From Cypionkella sp. (GTDB lineage: Bacteria > Pseudomonadota > Alphaproteobacteria > Rhodobacterales > Rhodobacteraceae), in assembly GCF_030652235.1 (NCBI RefSeq), contig NZ_JAUSBA010000040.1, positions 62,001-126,000 on the forward strand: DNA of 64,000 nucleotides, in the 5' to 3' direction. Of the stretch, positions 37,593 through 46,236 are shown in pieces. Each line of letters starts with the position of its first letter. The stretch's first letter is position 1. A program made the position numbers and the translations under genes. The notes beneath the pieces were generated by a model. The model made no database searches and was not told where the DNA came from. It was given only the letters and a program-made list of their open reading frames with translations.

Positions 37593-39443
37593 ATGCCCAC
37601 GACCTTTTCCCAAGACAATCGCATCGGTCGGATGTTCACGCCGTTGCCGGCGAACGACTTGGTGCTGGTTGAGTTTTCTGGCAGCGAGGCGGTGAACGCG
37701 ATCAGTCAGTTTCGCGTCAAGGCCCTGTCCGCCAAACCGATTTCAGAAATCGAACCCTTGCTGGGCGAAGCCATTGCGATCGAGGTTGTCACCCCGTTGG
37801 GCAATGTGCGCGATTTTCACCAGATGGTGGATGCGATCCGCTATCTCGGCCCCGAAGGCTTGAACCACATCTACGAATTCGAACTGCGCCCGTGGTTCTG
37901 GCAGTTGTCACGGCGGATCAACTACCGGATTTTCCACGAGCAAAACGTCATCGACGTGATCCGGAAGATCGTCGATGAATATGGCAATTCCGAGGTGGCG
38001 GGCTTTATCGACCTGACCGACGGCAGCTTCCCCGAAATGGAATATGTGGTGCAATATGGCGAATCCGACATGGAGTTTCTGTGTCGGCTGATGGAGCGTT
38101 TCGGGATCAACTACCATTTTCAGATGGAGAAAACCCGGCATACTTTGGTGCTGACCACTGGCGCGGATGCGTTCAGCGATGCCCCGGCCGCGCCACGCGC
38201 GTTCAGCCCTTTGGGCAACCGGGGCGATGCCACGCCCGAGCATTTTGAGGCTTGGTCACCGCATCGGCAGTTGACCACAGGTTCAGTGCGCTTGGTCGAT
38301 TACAATTTCAAAACCCCCGCGATGAATTTGGAAGTCAGCCGCGAAGATCTGCGTGGCTTTGTCGGTGCCAATTTGGAGAGTTTTGGCTATCCGGGTGGCT
38401 ATCTCAAACCCGCCGAGGGCACGCCGCTGGCCCAGCGCCAACTGGATGGGCACCGCGGGGGCATGGCGTCCGTGCGCGCGCAGGGCAATGCCGCAAGTCT
38501 GGGTGCTGGTATGAAGTTTCCGCTTTCGGCCCATTCCGATGAAGGACAATTGGACGAATATGCGGTGCTCGCGGCGCAGCATTTCGTCTCGAATGGCAGC
38601 TTCCGCTCGGGAAGCACGGCGTCGGACACCGCCTATCAGGGCTCTTACATGCTGACCCGCAGCGCCAACCCGATTGCACCGCAGCGGTTGACCCGGCCAC
38701 CGCGCGTGCTGGGTCCGCAGACGGCGGTGGTGGTCACCGGGGCAGAGGGCGACATTGACGAATTTGGCCGCATCAAGGTTAAGTTCTTCTGGGCACCTGA
38801 CGATGTATCGATGTATTGCCGCGTCTCGCAGATCTGGGGCCAAGATGAATGGGGAACCATCTTTATCCCGCATGTCGACATGGAAGTGATTGTTGAGTTT
38901 CTCGATGGTGACCCAGATCGGCCCTTGGTGACAGGCTGTGTCTGGAACCAGAAAAATCGCCCGCAGATGCCGGACAACCACCTGACCAGCGGCTTTAAGA
39001 CCGTGCGCAACAACCAGCTTTTTTTCTATGACACCGAAGGCAAGGAAGAAATCTACATCCGTGCGCAGCGGGATATGACGCGGGATGTGATGCACGACGA
39101 CAAATCCACCACCCACGGCAAGCAAACTCTGAAGATCGACGCCAGCAAAAGCGAAAGCGTCGGCGGCAGTTCTTCGTCTTCGGTTGGCGGCGATATGTCT
39201 ACCTCGGTCAGCGGCGCTGAAACCCATAAGGTGAAGGGCAGCCTGTCGATTGAATCAAAAGAGAAGATCGAGTTGAAGGTCGGGTCATCCAGCATCACGA
39301 TTGATCAAACCTCGATCAAGATCAAAGCCTTGACGGTGGAGGTTGAAGCCACCGCCGAGTTGAAAACCAAAGCGGGCGCGATGGCCACGCATGACGGGGG
39401 GGCGATGATGGTGATCAAAGGCGTTCTGGTGACGATCAATTGA
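37593..39443 (+). CDS. tssI: T6SS spike protein VgrG (TssI)
   Basis: A 616-residue VgrG without an effector extension. The gp27-like region runs to about residue 340 (YEFELRPWFWQLSRR, the YGESDMEFLCRLMERFGI block), the gp5 OB-fold follows near 375-455 (TGAEGDIDEFGRIKV, IPHVDMEVIVEFLDGDPDRP), then a beta-helix needle with GSSSSSVGGDMSTSVSG repeats to the end. ATG 37593 is the first start that matches the family; its Shine-Dalgarno is weak. It is the only VgrG in the window, so cargo must bind through adaptors or a PAAR protein encoded elsewhere. The next gene shares one base with its stop. Confidence 0.95.
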   Translation: MPTTFSQDNRIGRMFTPLPANDLVLVEFSGSEAVNAISQFRVKALSAKPISEIEPLLGEAIAIEVVTPLGNVRDFHQMVDAIRYLGPEGLNHIYEFELRPWFWQLSRRINYRIFHEQNVIDVIRKIVDEYGNSEVAGFIDLTDGSFPEMEYVVQYGESDMEFLCRLMERFGINYHFQMEKTRHTLVLTTGADAFSDAPAAPRAFSPLGNRGDATPEHFEAWSPHRQLTTGSVRLVDYNFKTPAMNLEVSREDLRGFVGANLESFGYPGGYLKPAEGTPLAQRQLDGHRGGMASVRAQGNAASLGAGMKFPLSAHSDEGQLDEYAVLAAQHFVSNGSFRSGSTASDTAYQGSYMLTRSANPIAPQRLTRPPRVLGPQTAVVVTGAEGDIDEFGRIKVKFFWAPDDVSMYCRVSQIWGQDEWGTIFIPHVDMEVIVEFLDGDPDRPLVTGCVWNQKNRPQMPDNHLTSGFKTVRNNQLFFYDTEGKEEIYIRAQRDMTRDVMHDDKSTTHGKQTLKIDASKSESVGGSSSSSVGGDMSTSVSGAETHKVKGSLSIESKEKIELKVGSSSITIDQTSIKIKALTVEVEATAELKTKAGAMATHDGGAMMVIKGVLVTIN

Positions 39444-40039
39444 TGGGCAGCGCATCTGACACCACGCCGCCCGTCAGCATCGCCCCCGCACCGGGTCTGC
39501 GGGTACAACTGGCGCGTCAGCTGTTCGGCACCATGCCGGAGATGGCGGATGATATTGTGGCAAGACCGGGCGAAGGCGAGCATGTGTTCGACTTTTGCCG
39601 CCGCCTGCGCTTGGGCGAGACGCCGGAGGAGGCAATCTCACTGATGGCCTTTGCCTTGCAGCCACGGCCTGCGGTGTGGTGGGGGCATGAATGTCTCAAG
39701 GCAGCCCCCGAGCTGCTGACCGATCAGGACCGTGAGATGTTGGCGCTTTGCGAGGCTTGGGTGGCGGAACCGACCGAGCCCAACCGCTACCGCGCTTTGG
39801 ATGCAGGGCTGCATGTCGCTGTGCGGGGGCCGGGGGCTTGGCTGGCGCTGGCGGTGGGCTGGGCTTCGGGCTCGATGGCACCAGAAGGTTTGCCGCCCGC
39901 ACTGGTTCCGATGTTTGCGATTGGGCGGGCGTTGAATGCGGGGGTGTTGACGGCACTGGCGCGGGTGCCACAAGACAAGCGGCGGCGGATGCTGGATCAT
40001 TACGTTGGGATGGCCGAGGTGCTGGCAAAAACCGTGTAA
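39443..40039 (+). CDS. T6SS-cluster protein of unknown function (DUF6931-like)
   Basis: A 198-residue soluble, Ala/Leu-rich, mostly helical protein; ATG 39443 overlaps the vgrG stop by one base (TGATG), so the two are probably made in fixed ratio. It contains FDFCRRLRLGETPEEAISLMAFALQPRPAVWWGHECL, split here as a Trp-Trp-Gly block near 73-76, and a C-terminal helix rich in Arg and Lys. It resembles the DUF6931 group found in T6SS clusters of alphaproteobacteria as I recall it. Tight coupling to vgrG would fit an adaptor or assembly factor; no evidence shows that. Confidence 0.7.
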   Translation: MGSASDTTPPVSIAPAPGLRVQLARQLFGTMPEMADDIVARPGEGEHVFDFCRRLRLGETPEEAISLMAFALQPRPAVWWGHECLKAAPELLTDQDREMLALCEAWVAEPTEPNRYRALDAGLHVAVRGPGAWLALAVGWASGSMAPEGLPPALVPMFAIGRALNAGVLTALARVPQDKRRRMLDHYVGMAEVLAKTV

Positions 40040-40080
40040 GCCGCCTATCTTAATGTCTTACCTCTTGGAAATGCCCCCCA

Positions 40081-41334
40081 ATGAAACTGATCCTGCGGAT
40101 TGAGAATTTGGATAGCCTGCCGGACGGTGGCCCGCTGGAGTTTTCGGCCCTGGCGCGCGGCTTTGAAGTGGGCCGCGATTCCGCGATGGATTGGACTTTG
40201 CCCGATCCGAACCGCCATATTTCAAGCCGGCACTTCGAGGTGACGTTTCGTGATGGTCAGTTCTGGTTGAACGACATTTCCACCAATGGCACGTTTATCT
40301 ACGGCGCGTCGATGCGGGTGTCATCGCCCTTGGCTTTGACCCACAATGAACGCTTGCAGGTGGGGCAATATATCATCCGGGTGTTGGTGGTGGACCCTGC
40401 CGCTGGGTTTGCGCCACCGCCGCTGACCGCACCTGTGTCAGATCCATGGAGCCTTGCGCCAAGCCCCTCGCCGATGCCGCAATTCTCGACCACGCCCTTG
40501 CCGCCGCCGACACGGCCCTCGCAGGCTCTGGCGGGGCAGTTTGGTGACAGTTTCGTCGAAAATCCGCGGCCCGCCAGTTTTGTGCCAACCACGCCACCGC
40601 AGGATGTGCCGATTGCCCCACTCGCCAGCCCTTTGCCGCAAGCGGTAACAACGCCGCCCCCGGTGGTAAGTGCGCCTCTGCCGACCCCTCCCGCCTCTGA
40701 ACCGTTTCCGCTGCGGCCCCTTCCCGCACAGGTCGAGACCCCGGCCGAGGCTTTGCCGCTGCTGGACGCGATCTGCAAAGGCGCGGGGTTGCCTGCGGGC
40801 AGTCTTTCGAAGGTGGATGTCACGCAACTTGGCGAAGAGATTGGCAAATCTTTACGCATCGCCACCGAGCAGATGATGGCGCTGTTGGGTGCGCGGGCGG
40901 CTGCAAAGCAGTTTGTGAAAAGTTCTAGCCGGACGATGATCGGCGGGATCAACAACTCGCCGCTGAAATTCAAGCCGAACGCGACCGAAGCGCTGACCAC
41001 GATGTTCGCGCAAAAGACTGAGAGCTATCTGGGGGCGGTGGCAGCGTTTAGCCAAGGCTTTGACGATGTGAAACGCCACCAAACCGCCGTTTACGCCGCG
41101 ATGCAGCCCGCGCTGGCGCGGTTGTTGGAAGACCTTTCGCCTGAGTCGATTGAAGAACGCTCCACGGGTGGAATCATGTCATCCAAGAAAGCGCGGGCTT
41201 GGGAATTGTTTGTCGAACGCTGGGATGCCAAGACACATCCCTATGAAAACGGCATGTTGGATGTGTTTTTGGCTTATTTCTCGGATGCTTATGACGCAGC
41301 GGTGAAGTCCGCCACCCCGAAAAACGGCGGTTGA
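40081..41334 (+). CDS. tagH: T6SS FHA-domain protein TagH (Fha)
   Basis: A 417-residue protein. N-terminal forkhead-associated domain (about 1-105) with the phosphothreonine-reading residues in FEVGRDSAMDW, SSRHFEV and STNGTF. A Pro-rich linker (about 115-245) connects it to the conserved C-terminal TagH domain (about 250-410), which contains SRTMIGG at 282-288. In Agrobacterium and Pseudomonas, Fha binds the phosphorylated partner of PpkA and activates secretion. It lies in the same operon as the kinase and phosphatase, so a full write-erase-read set is present. Confidence 0.93.
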   Translation: MKLILRIENLDSLPDGGPLEFSALARGFEVGRDSAMDWTLPDPNRHISSRHFEVTFRDGQFWLNDISTNGTFIYGASMRVSSPLALTHNERLQVGQYIIRVLVVDPAAGFAPPPLTAPVSDPWSLAPSPSPMPQFSTTPLPPPTRPSQALAGQFGDSFVENPRPASFVPTTPPQDVPIAPLASPLPQAVTTPPPVVSAPLPTPPASEPFPLRPLPAQVETPAEALPLLDAICKGAGLPAGSLSKVDVTQLGEEIGKSLRIATEQMMALLGARAAAKQFVKSSSRTMIGGINNSPLKFKPNATEALTTMFAQKTESYLGAVAAFSQGFDDVKRHQTAVYAAMQPALARLLEDLSPESIEERSTGGIMSSKKARAWELFVERWDAKTHPYENGMLDVFLAYFSDAYDAAVKSATPKNGG

Positions 41335-41387
41335 CCATGCCGCAGCGCGGCGCTAGCCTTCATATAAGTTTTGCAAAAGGACCGACA

Positions 41388-41498
41388 ATGACTGCCGCAT
41401 TGATCACCCTTCTTCTTGGCACTGGACTAATGGGCATTGGCCTGCTGGCCGCTTTGCCAAAACCGCAGCCCGTGCGCGTTGCTGCGAACCGCAAGTAA
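41388..41498 (+). CDS. 36-residue single-pass membrane microprotein in the T6SS cluster
   Basis: A small frame between tagH and tssA: MTAALITLLLGTGLMGIGLL begins the product, followed by a short Pro/Arg/Lys tail, 36 residues in all. The Shine-Dalgarno AAGGA (41377-41381) is 6 bases from the ATG, one of the best in the cluster, and the stop is 9 bases before tssA. The composition is one hydrophobic helix of ~22 residues with a positively charged C-terminal tail, so the tail is predicted cytoplasmic. No family recognised. It might be a small membrane subunit or only a translational leader for tssA. Confidence 0.6.
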   Translation: MTAALITLLLGTGLMGIGLLAALPKPQPVRVAANRK

Positions 41499-41507
41499 TC
41501 TTTCCGG

Positions 41508-42806
41508 ATGCGGCTGGATGATCTGATCAAGCCGATCTCCCCGGACGCGCCCTGCGGTGAAGACCTGCTTGCGCTCGATGACCCGGAGTATTGCGACTAT
41601 TACTTCAACGTCGAAGACCGCCTGCCCACCAGTTACTTCAACATGGTGCGCGGCACGCTGTTTGATGCGAAATCTGTCGATCAAAAGGCCGAGTCGGCGC
41701 AGCTGGATGCGCTGCTGAAACGCAGCCGCGATTTGCGCCTGCTGGGGCTTGAGGCAAAATTTCAAATCCTTGCGGGCCGCTTCAAAGGCTTTGCCGATGC
41801 GGTGATGGGTTTTGCAGGGCTGATTGAGGCTTATCCCGGCGATGTGCATCCGGTGGACCCCGTGGACCGGCAGAATGCGATTGAGGAGCTGAACGCGCTG
41901 GCCACCATCACCGCGCCGCTGGACTATGCGATTTTGCTAACCGACAAGCGGGTTGGCGACATTATCTATCGTGGCTACGGCACCGCCTCGGGCAAAATTC
42001 CAACGCGAGAAGCTGAGCAACCGGGCGACGTTGGCAGCATCACCGGAGCGCTGAGTTCTTCTGAAAACGCCAAGACTGTCGATGCGCTGTATGAGCAGTT
42101 GACGGGCCTGCGGGGGGCGCTCAAAACCATCATTCAGCTCTGCCAATCCAGCACGCCGCCGTTCTCGCCCAAGCTGGATCGGCTGGACGATAAGCTGGCC
42201 GATATTCTGATGATGGTGGTTTCCGCGCGTGGCGATCTGCGGGCAGAGGCGGCCCCGGTGGTTGAGGGTGCCGAAGGCGCGGCTGTCACAGCAAGTGCGC
42301 CGGGTGCTACCACCACGATCACAGTGCAAACAGGCACAGCTGAGGTGCCGAACCACCGTGCAGCCTACCAGCTTTTGCAAGCGGTAGAGCGGTATTTTGC
42401 CACCACCGAACCCGCGTCTTTGGCCTTGGTTCTGGTGACACAATCGCGGCTGTTGATCGGGCGGCCCTTGGTGGAAGCTTTGGATGCTTTGCTTGAGAAC
42501 TCCGCGGGTTATGCCTCAATCAGCTTTGGCACCGAGACGGGCTTTGCGATTTCGATGGCGCGGATGCGCGAACTGTCGGGGCAGGCGAATATCTCGTCGG
42601 ATGATTTCTCAACGCCCGATGAAAATGATCTGCCTGCCCCCGAGGTCGTTAGCCGTGACCATGCTGGGCAAATCCTGAAACAGATCGAAGATTTCTACCG
42701 CATGCGTGAACCGGCCAGCCCGATTCCAATCCTACTATTCAAAGCCCGAAATATGCTGTCTAAAGATTTCCACGCGCTGGTGCGCGAATTGATTCCGCCT
42801 TCCTGA
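41508..42806 (+). CDS. tssA: T6SS tail-cap/assembly protein TssA
   Basis: A 432-residue ImpA-type protein. The N-terminal ImpA domain is typical (ISPDAPCGEDLLALD, then DLRLLGLEAKF about 75-85, HPVDPVDRQNA). A Thr/Ala-rich hinge near 250-285 leads to the C-terminal multimerisation region (FYRMREPASPIPILLFKARNMLSKDF), the short-form TssA type. TssA coordinates baseplate docking and tail polymerisation. The start has only a weak ribosome site and may depend on translation of the preceding microprotein. Confidence 0.93.
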   Translation: MRLDDLIKPISPDAPCGEDLLALDDPEYCDYYFNVEDRLPTSYFNMVRGTLFDAKSVDQKAESAQLDALLKRSRDLRLLGLEAKFQILAGRFKGFADAVMGFAGLIEAYPGDVHPVDPVDRQNAIEELNALATITAPLDYAILLTDKRVGDIIYRGYGTASGKIPTREAEQPGDVGSITGALSSSENAKTVDALYEQLTGLRGALKTIIQLCQSSTPPFSPKLDRLDDKLADILMMVVSARGDLRAEAAPVVEGAEGAAVTASAPGATTTITVQTGTAEVPNHRAAYQLLQAVERYFATTEPASLALVLVTQSRLLIGRPLVEALDALLENSAGYASISFGTETGFAISMARMRELSGQANISSDDFSTPDENDLPAPEVVSRDHAGQILKQIEDFYRMREPASPIPILLFKARNMLSKDFHALVRELIPPS

Positions 42807-42937
42807 TTTCGTCTGAATTTTGCCTGACTGACCTCCGTTTCCTTTGACCAAATGCCGGTTCTGGCGCAGAATTGAAATCTGTTGACTTGTAGCGCTGGTG
42901 CGGCTTTTCTTTTTGTATTTAGAACAGGAGAATTGTG

Positions 42938-43462
42938 ATGGCCTCTTCCGATTCAGCCACCGGCTTCATCAAACGCAACCGTCCGCCGCGTGTGCAGATT
43001 TCCTACGCCGATCCGATTGAAGCAAACAAACAGGTCGAACTGCCCTTCGTGATGGGCATCATGTCGGACCTGTCGGGCAACGCCAGCAAGGTTGAAAAGC
43101 CCCCCGTTGCCGACCGTGAATTTACCGCTGTAACCTCGGACACGCTGGATGACTACATGGAAAGCGTATCGCCCGGTTTGGCGATCAACGTCGACAACAA
43201 ACTGGACGCTGAACAAGGCGGCAAGCTTTCGGTCAACCTGAACTTCAAGAAAATGGCCGATCTCAGCCCCGGTGAGATTGCGCGGCAAGTGCCTGCGTTG
43301 AACAAACTGCTGGAAGCCCGTCAGCAACTGGCGAACCTTGCCCGCTATATGAACGGCAAGTCCGGCGCCCAAGAGCAGTTGAAGCAGTTGCTGGCTGACC
43401 CTGCGCTGATGGCGGCGTTAGATGAACGGCGCGCCGCCGCCAAGCCCGAAGGCGAAGAATAA
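42938..43462 (+). CDS. tssB: T6SS contractile sheath small subunit TssB
   Basis: A 174-residue VipA/ImpB protein. AGGAG 7 bases before the ATG at 42938 decides it against an upstream GTG. Typical opening RPPRVQISYADPIEAN and LPFVMGIMSDLSGN. It forms the sheath with TssC and contracts to push the Hcp tube. The 131 bases upstream contain TTGACT at 42882 but no convincing -10, so a separate sheath promoter is possible though weakly supported. Confidence 0.96.
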   Translation: MASSDSATGFIKRNRPPRVQISYADPIEANKQVELPFVMGIMSDLSGNASKVEKPPVADREFTAVTSDTLDDYMESVSPGLAINVDNKLDAEQGGKLSVNLNFKKMADLSPGEIARQVPALNKLLEARQQLANLARYMNGKSGAQEQLKQLLADPALMAALDERRAAAKPEGEE

Positions 43463-43463
43463 T

Positions 43464-43485
43464 CCTGCATGGCCGCCGTTGCAGG
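43464..43485 (+). promoter_or_regulatory. Small hairpin between tssB and tssC
   Basis: Perfect 6-bp arms CCTGCA and TGCAGG enclose 10 bases directly after the tssB stop. It could protect the 3' end of the tssB message or tune the sheath subunit ratio. Confidence 0.35.
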
Positions 43486-43521
43486 CTGCCAATTATACAA
43501 GATATTTTTTAGGAAACCGAC

Positions 43522-45009
43522 ATGGCAACTGAACTGCAACAAGACGGCGGAGCCGGTGGCGCCCTGCATGAGCTGGATGAATTCTCGGCGATCCTGAAGC
43601 AAAACTTCAAACCGCGCAGCGATGTCGCCGCGCGAGAGGTTGAAAATGCCGTCGGCACGCTGGTGCGTGAGGCTTTGGCCGATGAGACGGTGATCACCGA
43701 CGACATTCTGGACACCATCGACAAGATGCTGGCCAAGATCGACGAAAAGCTGTCGCAGCAGGTCAACGAGATCATCCACAACGCCGACTATCAAAAGCTG
43801 GAAAGCGCGTGGCGTGGCTTGGCTTACACGGTGAACAACACCGAGTCGGATGCGACACTAAAGCTGCAAGTGATGAACATCTCGAAGACCGAGCTGGACA
43901 AAGAACTGCGCGGCTATCCGGGGGCCAAATGGGACCAAAGCCCGCTGTTCAAGAAGATCTACGAGGCTGAATTTGGCCAGTTGGGCGGCCAACCGTTTGG
44001 GGCGCTGGTCGGTGACTTTGCGTTCGACCATTCCTCCAGCGACGTGCGCCTGCTGCGCGATCTGGGCAAGATTGCCGCCGCCGCCCATGCACCCTTCATC
44101 ACCTCGCCCGCGCCAACCCTGATGGGGATGGACAGCTGGAACGAGTTGGGCAATCCGCGCGATCTGTCGACGGTGTTCGACACACCGGATTATGCCGGTT
44201 GGAACTCGCTGCGCGACTCGGAAAACTCGCGCTATATCGCGCTGGCGATGCCGCGGGTCTTGGCACGCGCGCCTTACGGCCAGAATGGCGAGCCGGTGGA
44301 AGAGTTCAATTTTGAAGAAACCACGGACGGCCATGAAGGCAAGCAATACGCTTGGATGAACGCCGCCCATGCGATGGCGGTCAACATCAACCGCGCGCAT
44401 AAAGAATATGGCTGGACGGTGCAAATTCGCGGTGTGACCTCGGGTGGCGAGATTACCGCGCTGCCGGTGCATAATTTCGATACCGGCGATGGCTCCACCG
44501 ATATGAAATGCCCGACCGAGTTTGCGATCAGCGACCGCCGCGAAGGCGAGCTTTCCAAATCGGGGATCATGCCCTTGATTCACCGCAAGAACACCGACCG
44601 CGCCGCATTCTTGGGCGCGCAATCGTTGTACCGACCGAAGAAATACCAGAGCGAAGAGGCCACGGCCTCGGACAATCTGTCTGCGCGCATCCCGTATATC
44701 TTCGCGATTTCGCGCTTCAGCCATTACCTGAAGTGCATGGTGCGGGACATGGTCGGTTCAAACCGCGAACAGGCGCAGCTGGAAAAAGAGCTGCAAAACT
44801 GGATCAACCAGTATGTTCACGGCAACCCATCCACCGCCTCGGAACGAGAAAAGGCACTGATGCCTTTGGCGGCGGCCAAGGTGGAAGTGATCGCGGATGA
44901 AGAAAACCCCGGCTACTATGTCGGCAGATTTTTCCTTCGTCCGCACTACCAGCTGGAAGGCATGGATATCGGGATGAGCCTGGTCTCCAAGCTGCCGTCC
45001 GGCAAATAA
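43522..45009 (+). CDS. tssC: T6SS contractile sheath large subunit TssC
   Basis: A 495-residue VipB/ImpC protein with AGGAAA upstream of its ATG. Diagnostic blocks: KLESAWRGLAYTVNNT, PGAKWDQSPLFKKIYEAEFGQLGGQPFGALVGDF, and ISRFSHYLKCMVRD. It is the main sheath subunit and the binding site for ClpV through the N-terminus of the sheath dimer. Length is normal. Confidence 0.97.
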   Translation: MATELQQDGGAGGALHELDEFSAILKQNFKPRSDVAAREVENAVGTLVREALADETVITDDILDTIDKMLAKIDEKLSQQVNEIIHNADYQKLESAWRGLAYTVNNTESDATLKLQVMNISKTELDKELRGYPGAKWDQSPLFKKIYEAEFGQLGGQPFGALVGDFAFDHSSSDVRLLRDLGKIAAAAHAPFITSPAPTLMGMDSWNELGNPRDLSTVFDTPDYAGWNSLRDSENSRYIALAMPRVLARAPYGQNGEPVEEFNFEETTDGHEGKQYAWMNAAHAMAVNINRAHKEYGWTVQIRGVTSGGEITALPVHNFDTGDGSTDMKCPTEFAISDRREGELSKSGIMPLIHRKNTDRAAFLGAQSLYRPKKYQSEEATASDNLSARIPYIFAISRFSHYLKCMVRDMVGSNREQAQLEKELQNWINQYVHGNPSTASEREKALMPLAAAKVEVIADEENPGYYVGRFFLRPHYQLEGMDIGMSLVSKLPSGK

Positions 45010-45081
45010 GTCGCGGCCGGGGGACCAAATACGCATAGTGGCTGCCCCGACAGCTAAAGTTACATTTAAAGGAGAGTACAG

Positions 45082-45582
45082 ATGGCCGGAACAGACATTT
45101 TTCTGAAGGTTGGCGGCGGGATCAATGGTGAATCCACCGATGACCAGTTCAAAGAACATTTGAACATCGACAGTTATGGTTGGGGCGTCACCCAACAAGG
45201 CACGTTCAGCGCGGGGTCGGGCGCAGGCGGCGGCGCGGGCCGTTCGATGGTGCAGGACATGCATTTCACCAAGCTGATCTGCAAAGCCTCGCCCGAACTG
45301 ATGATCGCTTGCGCCACCGGCAAACACATCCCGGATGCCACGCTGTATGTGCGCAAGGCCACCGGCGACAAGGCGATGGTGTATTTCCAGTTTGCCATGA
45401 AGGACGTGCTGGTGTCGTCGTATCAGACCGGTTCGGGCGGCGGTCAGGGCGCGTTGATCAACGAACAATTCTCGTTCAACTTCCGCGAACTGACCCTGAC
45501 CTACTGGCAGCAAACAGCCGCTGGTGGCCAAGGTGCCAAGGTCGAGAAGAAATACGACCTCGCCACCAACAAAGCCTCCTAA
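45082..45582 (+). CDS. hcp: T6SS tube protein Hcp (TssD)
   Basis: A 166-residue Hcp with strong ribosome site AAAGGAGAG. Begins MAGTDIFLKVGGGINGES and has the SSYQTGSGGG and FNFRELTLTYW strands of the family. Hcp hexamers stack to form the expelled tube and can chaperone effectors. It is followed 4 bases later by a strong terminator-like hairpin, which would give more hcp than downstream mRNA. Confidence 0.97.
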   Translation: MAGTDIFLKVGGGINGESTDDQFKEHLNIDSYGWGVTQQGTFSAGSGAGGGAGRSMVQDMHFTKLICKASPELMIACATGKHIPDATLYVRKATGDKAMVYFQFAMKDVLVSSYQTGSGGGQGALINEQFSFNFRELTLTYWQQTAAGGQGAKVEKKYDLATNKAS

Positions 45583-45586
45583 ATGC

Positions 45587-45618
45587 AAAGGCCGGGCGCG
45601 CGCGCTTGCCCGGCCTTT
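45587..45618 (+). terminator. Terminator/attenuator after hcp
   Basis: Perfect 11-bp arms AAAGGCCGGGC (45587-45597) and GCCCGGCCTTT (45608-45618) with a 10-base loop, then CCCTTTG. The hairpin sits inside the operon between hcp and tssE. Partial termination would raise hcp relative to tssEFGH. Confidence 0.7.
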
Positions 45619-45681
45619 CCCTTTGATCAGCGCTTGACCTATCACCGCTCTCAGGCGACCTGATCTTAAGAAAGTCGGCCT

Positions 45682-46236
45682 ATGGCAGAGCGTGACGGCA
45701 TTTTCCAAGTCTCTTTGATGAACGTGTTCCGCCAAGCCGCACGCGAGCGGGATGCTTCGGCCCGCGATGATGTGCTGACTGATGCCGATGGCCGGGTGCT
45801 GTCAGCCCGCAGCATTGAGCGGCGCGAAGGGGCGGGGCAGGCAACCCTGCGCGATCATCTGGCGATTGATCTGGGCAACCTGATGGCCACGGTGCATCTG
45901 GAGGCCACTGTCCCGTTGCATGGCCTCGATTATGTAAAGAAGTCGATTTTGAACTACGGTATCCCCGATATGTCCCGGCTTACGGTGGATGATCACCGCC
46001 ATGCCCAGGTCGCCCGCGATCTGCGCGACGCGTTGTTGGCGCATGAGCCGCGGTTGATCGCCGAAACCTTGGTGGTGAAAATGCGCCGCCCCGAAGCCGA
46101 CGCCGCCCAGCGCATCGCCTTTGACATCACCGCCGAGATGGCCGCACGCCCAGTGGATGTGCCTTTAGAGTTTGTCGCCGAGATCGACACCGGGGCCGGC
46201 AAAGTCGCGTTGTCGAACCTTGTGGTGCGCGGATGA
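45682..46236 (+). CDS. tssE: T6SS baseplate protein TssE (gp25-like)
   Basis: A 184-residue gp25/GPW-type baseplate subunit, the start point for sheath polymerisation. The LxxLLNT-like and EPR motif region appears as HEPRLIAETLVVKM near 115-128. Stop overlaps tssF by 4 bases. The ribosome site is weak, in keeping with a low-copy baseplate part. Confidence 0.92.
   Translation: MAERDGIFQVSLMNVFRQAARERDASARDDVLTDADGRVLSARSIERREGAGQATLRDHLAIDLGNLMATVHLEATVPLHGLDYVKKSILNYGIPDMSRLTVDDHRHAQVARDLRDALLAHEPRLIAETLVVKMRRPEADAAQRIAFDITAEMAARPVDVPLEFVAEIDTGAGKVALSNLVVRG

Noticed and set aside
42882-42910. Promoter before tssB (TTGACT with TTTTCT)
   Set aside because: The -10 matches only half of the consensus; not strong enough to list as a feature.
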